From: Alnus glutinosa
Lineage: Eukaryota > Streptophyta > Magnoliopsida > Fagales > Betulaceae
Assembly: GCF_958979055.1 (NCBI RefSeq)
Contig: NC_084887.1
Location: 33,458,620 to 33,522,619 of the forward strand
Length of the DNA stretch: 64,000 bases
Direction of reading: 5' to 3'
Part shown: positions 58,236 through 64,000 of the stretch, in pieces
Numbering within the stretch: position 1 is the first letter of the stretch
Layout: every line of letters starts with the position of its first letter
Position numbers and translations under genes: made by a program
The notes under the pieces: model-generated
The model's database searches: none
The model's input: only the letters and a program-made list of their open reading frames with translations
Told to the model about the DNA's origin: nothing

Positions 58236-60740
58236 TGTGACGACCAGTTTTTTTTTTTTTTTTAAAAAAAAAAAACATACAAACAGATCTTCACAGTGGC
58301 ACGACTACATGTCGCTCAGCTAACATATGGCACATGCCTCATAACATGCATCTGATAATCAAAGTTACATCTAACAGCAGAATATAATAATCAATGTGCA
58401 GCGGAAATACATCTAATACATAATAGTTAATTACAACAAGAGCCATTTACCAATCTATCTATTTAAGGCTTATAAAACATATTACACTAATTACATACTA
58501 AAATACAGGCTCAACAAATACGGATGCCACGTAGGACATGAGCCATAAATAAAATACCCAAAATACGGACTACCCTTAAGTTCGCGACTTATGACTGTCG
58601 CGATATGCTCCAATCATAGCATCCCAAACGCTAGGTGGACGAGTCAATATCTATATCCTCAGAACCTGCAACCAAATCATCAATGTCTGTACGGTTGCGG
58701 GGGTTGCCGCATCCGTACAGGTAGAATTATGAGCCCATCGTCTTAGCATAAATCAATACACTAAGACCTCAGAGGTATACTATTCACTGAGTTTTCGCAA
58801 AGAACCAACTTTTCTTTTTCTAGTCATGCGTACACTATAACAGCCACCAATTTTATAAACTTTTGTTTGAAAACCCCCATAGCTGATATAGCAAACATCG
58901 ACTAATAGAAAACATATAAACATACTAAACAACTAAGATTATACGTAGAAGATTCGTTATAAGAAACAACGGCATTTAAATCATGCGACTATCCGATAGA
59001 AATATACATAAGTTCTTTTTCATTGAGACTCTTATGCATACTAATACGTCTAGCAAAACTACTCATAGTATAAAAACATCACACTCATGAAATCAATGCT
59101 AAACATGCTCATGTAAGTTTCGGTTATATTCCTATGGGGCGTTGGTCCCCCAATACTAGTTCATGCGTATGTTCCTAAGGGGCGTAAATCTCCCAATACT
59201 AGCTCATGTGTACGTTCGTATGGGGCGTATGTCCCCCATTAGTTCATGTGTGTGTTCGTATGGGGCGTAGGTCCCCCACTAGTCCATGCGTATGGGGCGT
59301 AGATCCCCCTGGGGCGTATGTCTCCCACTAGTTCATGCGTTTGGGGCGTAGATCCCCCTGGGGCGTAGGTCCCCCCACTTGTTCATGCCTATGGGGCGTA
59401 GATCTCCCTAATAGTTTGTTTATGCATTCATGTTTCATGCTCAATGCTCATACTCAAATACTATACATTAAATTTCATAATCATGCATTTAACACATATT
59501 TTATTTATAAAACATAAACAGTCCTACATATCATTTCTTAGACAATTTGTATAACTTAAATCTCCAACTTATACTCACTCTAAAATCACATATCACATTC
59601 ATACTTCAAAACATCATCATAATTTCAATATACTCAAAATTACTTAAATCATTAAAAACATATCATAATCAACATACAGTTGGTTCAGGTTTATAAAACA
59701 ATATATATTTTGCAATTTATCATATATGAAAATAATACTTCTCAGTGAGTAGAATACTCACCTTGGCTGCGCGGATATTAAGCACTAGGTCTCCTAGACA
59801 CCACCATGCAATGCATTACTGTAAAAACAATACATTGCACATTATTGACAACTTCTGATATTGGACTCACATTTAGATCTTAAATTGCTTAAGAGCTAAA
59901 CCATGGAAAACCCATAATATTTTAAGGGTTCCAAACGCCTACCCATAAATCCTAGACACTAACTAAACCTCAAACAATACTAACCCAAAGTATTTACTAA
60001 GGGTTAGATATTAAAATCACCATTTAATTATTTACTCATAATATTAATTACTAACCCATAATTAATTCCACTAACCCATACATTATTTTCACTAACACTT
60101 TTATAATAATATTAGCCCTAAAATTATATTCAATAATCTCTAAATTATTTCTCACTAACATTGTATCAATATCATTTACTCTAATATTATGTTCATAAAT
60201 CTTTTTACATCAATTACTAACATATTAACATAATTTAGCTATCTAAATTTTAATCACTTAAAACTCTCAAATTAATTTAACCCATCAAATTAGGGTTTCC
60301 AAAATTAACCCATAATTTATAAAACACTAACTTAATCACAACAAATATTAATCTCACTAACATAAACACTAATATATTTAAAATAACATTAACCCATAAA
60401 TTAGGGATTAAATGAATTTACCCAAATAATACTTGGTGTTTGGAAAATCTTTACAAGCTCCAAATAACACAAAGCCTAAAGAAAACACTATATCAAACTC
60501 ATATTTTGCTAGATTTAACAAAAAATCTCAAAATATGAATTTAACTATTTACCTCAAAAAGATCGGTGAAAACGTAGATCGGACTTTGTAAATCACGTTA
60601 CCGAAATCGAATTTGAGTTTGGACGGCTAGATCTTCATAGATCATGATTTTTGTATGAAAAATCAAAGGAGAGAGAGAGAGAGAGTCGTTCTGCCTCTTT
60701 TAATTAAATAAGGCACTCAGTGCCTTTTAGTTTCATGCTG
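58236..60740 (-). mobile_element. LTR-type remnant, duplicate of 3167-5735
   Basis: It starts TGTGACGACCAG plus a T run and follows copy A throughout, including the CACTCAGTGCCTTTTAGTTTC end region. The GGGGCGTAGATCCCC array (about 59135-59405) is shorter. It is a fossil without genes. Confidence 0.5.
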
Positions 60741-60945
60741 GTCCATTTGAGTGTTGAATTCGAATATTATTTAAATTCACTGCGCGAATTACGAGGTTTG
60801 ATTTTGTGAGATAAAATTTAAATTTTTTTAAAAAAATTGAATAAAATATAATTTATTTTTAAAAAATGTTGAATATTATTCAAAACAAACGTACGGCATG
60901 GCCCTTCATTGATGCTGGGGCGCATGCTGCCTCTCACCATGCTTA

Positions 60946-60989
<44 letters not shown>

Positions 60990-61114
60990 TTTTTATTTCT
61001 TCCTTTGACTTTTCTTCTTTTTTTCTTTTTTTTTTTTCTCTTTTTATTATTTTAATGGCCATTCCTTCTCTCAATGGCCGTATGGCCTTTTGATTTAAAG
61101 GCCATCAAGCCTTT

Positions 61115-61150
<36 letters not shown>

Positions 61151-61428
61151 TTATTTTCTAATTTCTTTTATTTTCAATTTTCTTTCTTAATTTCTTTTAT
61201 AATTTCATTTTTATTCTATTTTCTTTTATAATTTCTTTTTCTTTTCTATTTCTTTGGACCTAAAAATATTCATTTACATTTTTTAATGACACTAAATTAA
61301 TTTTAATCAATTATTTACTTAAATTTATACTTTAATTATTAAATAATGTCCTGAACAATACATAAAGAGAGGACAAAAAAAAATAAGACCTCAAGCATTG
61401 GCTCCTCAGCCACACCTCCCAAGATCCC
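60741..61428. other. AT-rich upstream region of UGT-5
   Basis: One GGCCCTTCATTGATGCTGG unit, then (TA)n, then T-rich DNA at about 60985-61110 without a partner in copy A, then DNA shared with the UGT-1 promoter. No gene is seen. Confidence 0.5.
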
Positions 61429-61436
61429 TATAAATA
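61429..61436 (+). promoter_or_regulatory. TATA box of UGT-5
   Basis: TATAAATA 84 bp before the ATG, in the same context as for UGT-1. Confidence 0.75.
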
Positions 61437-61512
61437 TGACATGAATTTGGTTTTGAAGATTTATATTAACGTTACAGCTGAATCTGGAAAGCGTAAAAGA
61501 AAGAGAATAAAA

Positions 61513-64000
61513 ATGGGAAACCCACATATTTTAGCCATACCTTATCCAGCCCAAGGCCATGTACTCCCACTGATGGAGTTCTCGCAACGTTTAGTGATCA
61601 AACATGGCTTCATGGTCACGTTTGTGAACACAGAGTATAATCACAAGCGGGTTGTGAATGCAATGGCAGAAAAGAATCATTTAGGAGATCAAATTCATCT
61701 TGTTTCAATCCCAGATGGGCTGGATCCCTGGGAGGACAGAACTGATCTAGGGAAGCTATCTGAAGCAATTTTCCGGGTCATGCCTAGAAAGCTGGAGGAG
61801 CTCATAGAAGACGTCAACAGATCGGAAGGTGATCACATCACTTGTGTCGTTACTGATTTTAGTATGGGGTGGGCTCTGGAAGTTGCAGAGAAGATGAAAA
61901 TCCCGAGAGCTGCCTTCTGGCCTGCTTCAAGTGCAACACTGGCTTTGATCTTTAATATCCCCAAGCTGATTGACAGTGGAATCATCAACAGTGATGGTGA
62001 GATATCCTGCCCCTACCTTACTTTGACCATTCAGCATCATCAATGCATAACAAATTAAAACTGGTTTAATTTGCTGATATGATAACTTATTCATCTGATA
62101 GTATTAATGCAAATTCATGTTTCGAGATGAATAAAGTGCTGTTAGAAGCAGAGAAAAGTTCGTTTTGCAAATTTTTTTTTTTTTTTTTTTTTTAATATTT
62201 TGTGTTTTGAGTTATTTTCTAATTCTTTTGTTTTTCTGCTAAAAAAAAAAAAAAAAAAAAAAAAAAAACTTGAAAAAAGCATTATTAAACGAGTCCTAAA
62301 TCTTTTGGGAAATTAAGAAGTATCGACTCATGATCATAACAAAACTTGGGAAGATCGAAAAAAAGCAAAATGCATGCTTGAGAAAAATTTAAGCAGCAGA
62401 TCATGCAGTCATTCAAGAATAATTTTGGAAGAGCTAGGAATTAATATGGCTACATACACTTAAAATAATTAATGATGTTTTTACTTTGGACATCTTACAA
62501 TAAATAAATAATTTGGAAAAGCTTCACTTACGGTTTTGCAATGTTATTAATTACCAAATTATCAAAAATTGTAATATGGATATTTTATTTTTTAGCCCAT
62601 TTTAATATCTCATTCCCTTAGTATTTCCTATTAAATCTTAATGGAAGATGTCAAAATAATCAAAATACTCTTATTTTTATTTTTATTTTTTTAAAATGAA
62701 AAATTGCATGGGTCATTGCACTGACCCATGGCCACTCGTTTATTTATTTTTATACATATTTTGTTTTTTTTTTTAAAAAAAAAATAATAATAATAATTAA
62801 GGATAAATTTGTATTTTTATAAGTTTTACCGGAACTATAAAAGACATTTCACTTATTAGCTGTTTGAGTTAACGCAAAATCCTAACAATAAGGGTATTGA
62901 AAGAGATTGAAAATAAAGTGGTGTAAAAACAGCTGGGATAAACTGAGAAGGAACACACAAATTGAATAAGAATATTAGTTCAACACACACAGAGACAAAC
63001 AAAATGTAAGTAGCTAGATGTTAATAGTAGTAATTATCTTTATCCGGTTTGTCTCCTATGAACTATATTTCCCAATCCAAACAAACAGTTGAGATATCAT
63101 GGTACAAGATTCATACATTTATCTTCCACTTCCGAGGCCGGACACAAATTAATGCTACTGCGAGGAGTTCACTGATCCATATAATGATAAACATGATCGA
63201 TCCTTTATGTCTCTCTTTTTTTGCAGGAACTACAACAAAAAGCCAGCTGATCCACTTGGCACCAAACATGCCCACGATGAGCACAACAAACTTTGTTTGG
63301 AGCTGCGTCGGTGACTTAACCAGCCAGAAAATTATTTTCGAAGTTATTGTTAAAAACAACAACTATCTGAAAGCCGCTGACTGGCTGCTTTGCAACTCGT
63401 CCTCTGACCTTGAGCCAGCAGCATTCGGCATGGCTCCAGAGATTATACCAATAGGCCCACTTTTGGCAAGCAACCGAGGCCAGAATTCAGCAGGGCACTT
63501 CTGGCAGGAAGACACGGCTTGCTTAGAATGGCTCGACCAACAGCCACGACGCTCAGTCGTATATGTTGCATTTGGCAGCTTCACAGTTTTTGACCAGACC
63601 CAATTCCAGGAACTGGCTCTAGGCCTTGAACTATCAAACAGGCCGTTCCTATGGGTTGTGAGGCCAGACATCACCCAAGGAACAAGTTATGCATATCCGG
63701 CAGGATTCCTAGAAAGAGTAGCCGGCCGGGGAAGGTTAGTCGGCTGGGCACCTCAACAGAAAGTTCTGGGCCATCCTTCCATTGCTTGCTTCTTGAGCCA
63801 TTGCGGTTGGAACTCAACAATAGAAGGTGTAAGCAGCGGGGTCCCTTTCTTGTGCTGGCCTTACTTTGCTGACCAGCCTTCTAATGAGAGCTACATCTGT
63901 GATGTTTGGAAGGTTGGGTTGAAGTTTAACCGAGACGAAAGATCAGGGATTGTTACGCAAGGAGAGATCAAGAAGAAGGTGGATAAACTGCTTTGTGATG
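61513..64000 (+). CDS. UGT83A: UGT-5: UGT83A1-like, duplicate of UGT-1, cut by the window end
   Basis: Exon 1 is 61513-61996 and exon 2 runs from 63227 past the window end. It is open as far as seen, which covers all but about the last 45 residues. Catalytic His (YPAQGHVLP), Asp in CVVTDFSMGW, and a complete PSPG box ending CWPYFADQ are present. Against UGT-1, exon 1 differs at 11 sites, nine of them changing the residue (C42Y, I43N, V50A, L51M, D96E, I101V, V116F, C136W, S145L). The 774 bp of exon 2 seen here differ at about six sites. TEYNHKRV here matches the family better than TECIHKRV in UGT-1, so UGT-1 is the more changed copy there. Function as for UGT-1, with possibly a different acceptor preference. 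Confidence 0.9.

Larger units (their letters stand above)
49302..64000. repeat. Segmental duplication, copy B (partner 596-9400)
   Basis: Same order as copy A, but enlarged by the 6.6-kb MULE at 49706-56317 and a few small differences: one repeat unit instead of three near 60900, extra T-rich DNA at about 61000-61110, and a shorter minisatellite at 59135. The window ends inside exon 2 of UGT-5, so the far edge is not seen. Confidence 0.9.

Overview
This is nuclear DNA from a flowering plant, most likely a eudicot; I cannot name the species. The signs are spliced genes with GT-AG introns, AT-rich spacers full of MITEs, plant-type transposons (MULEs, L1-like LINEs, Ty3/Gypsy of the Tat and chromovirus types) and a family of plant secondary-metabolism glycosyltransferases. 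I found no rRNA, tRNA, CRISPR array or prokaryotic feature.

The host content is one gene family only: a cluster of five UDP-glycosyltransferases most like UGT83A1. All have two exons, with the intron at the same place (after ...SDG/ADG, phase 1). UGT-1 (6690-9318, +) and UGT-5 (61513 to the window end, +) look intact and are near-identical duplicates. UGT-2 (10092-11719, -) is open from end to end but has lost the catalytic histidine and a conserved PSPG residue. UGT-3 (36658-28020, -) is a pseudogene split by two LTR-element insertions. UGT-4 (47615-49232, +) is open apart from one stop codon inside its PSPG box. UGT-1 and UGT-2 lie tail to tail.

The two ends of the window are copies of each other. 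About 596-9318+ (copy A) and 49302-64000 (copy B) align along most of their length, at a spacing that shrinks from about 55.1 to 54.8 kb. They carry the same LINE scraps, the same LTR-like repeat and the same UGT gene. Copy B has since gained a 6.6-kb Mutator-like element; its empty target site is still present in copy A.

The rest is a mosaic of transposons. At 12951-16605 is an LTR-type remnant holding a 2.3-kb Pack-MULE with a captured NAC-domain fragment. At 16606-27683 is a decayed Tat-lineage Gypsy element with an antisense ORF. At 28284-34972 is a rearranged chromovirus-like Gypsy composite sitting in the PSPG box of UGT-3. At 35115-35453 is a solo LTR. At 39458-46085 is a full-length L1-type LINE with a perfect 21-bp target duplication and many stop codons.

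The most unusual item is the MULE at 49706-56317. It has 228-bp terminal inverted repeats, a perfect 9-bp target duplication and two convergent genes: a mudrA-type transposase, and a small GRF-zinc-finger, coiled-coil, membrane-anchored protein. Its terminal repeats match those of the Pack-MULE 34 kb away, so the two form a plausible autonomous/non-autonomous pair.
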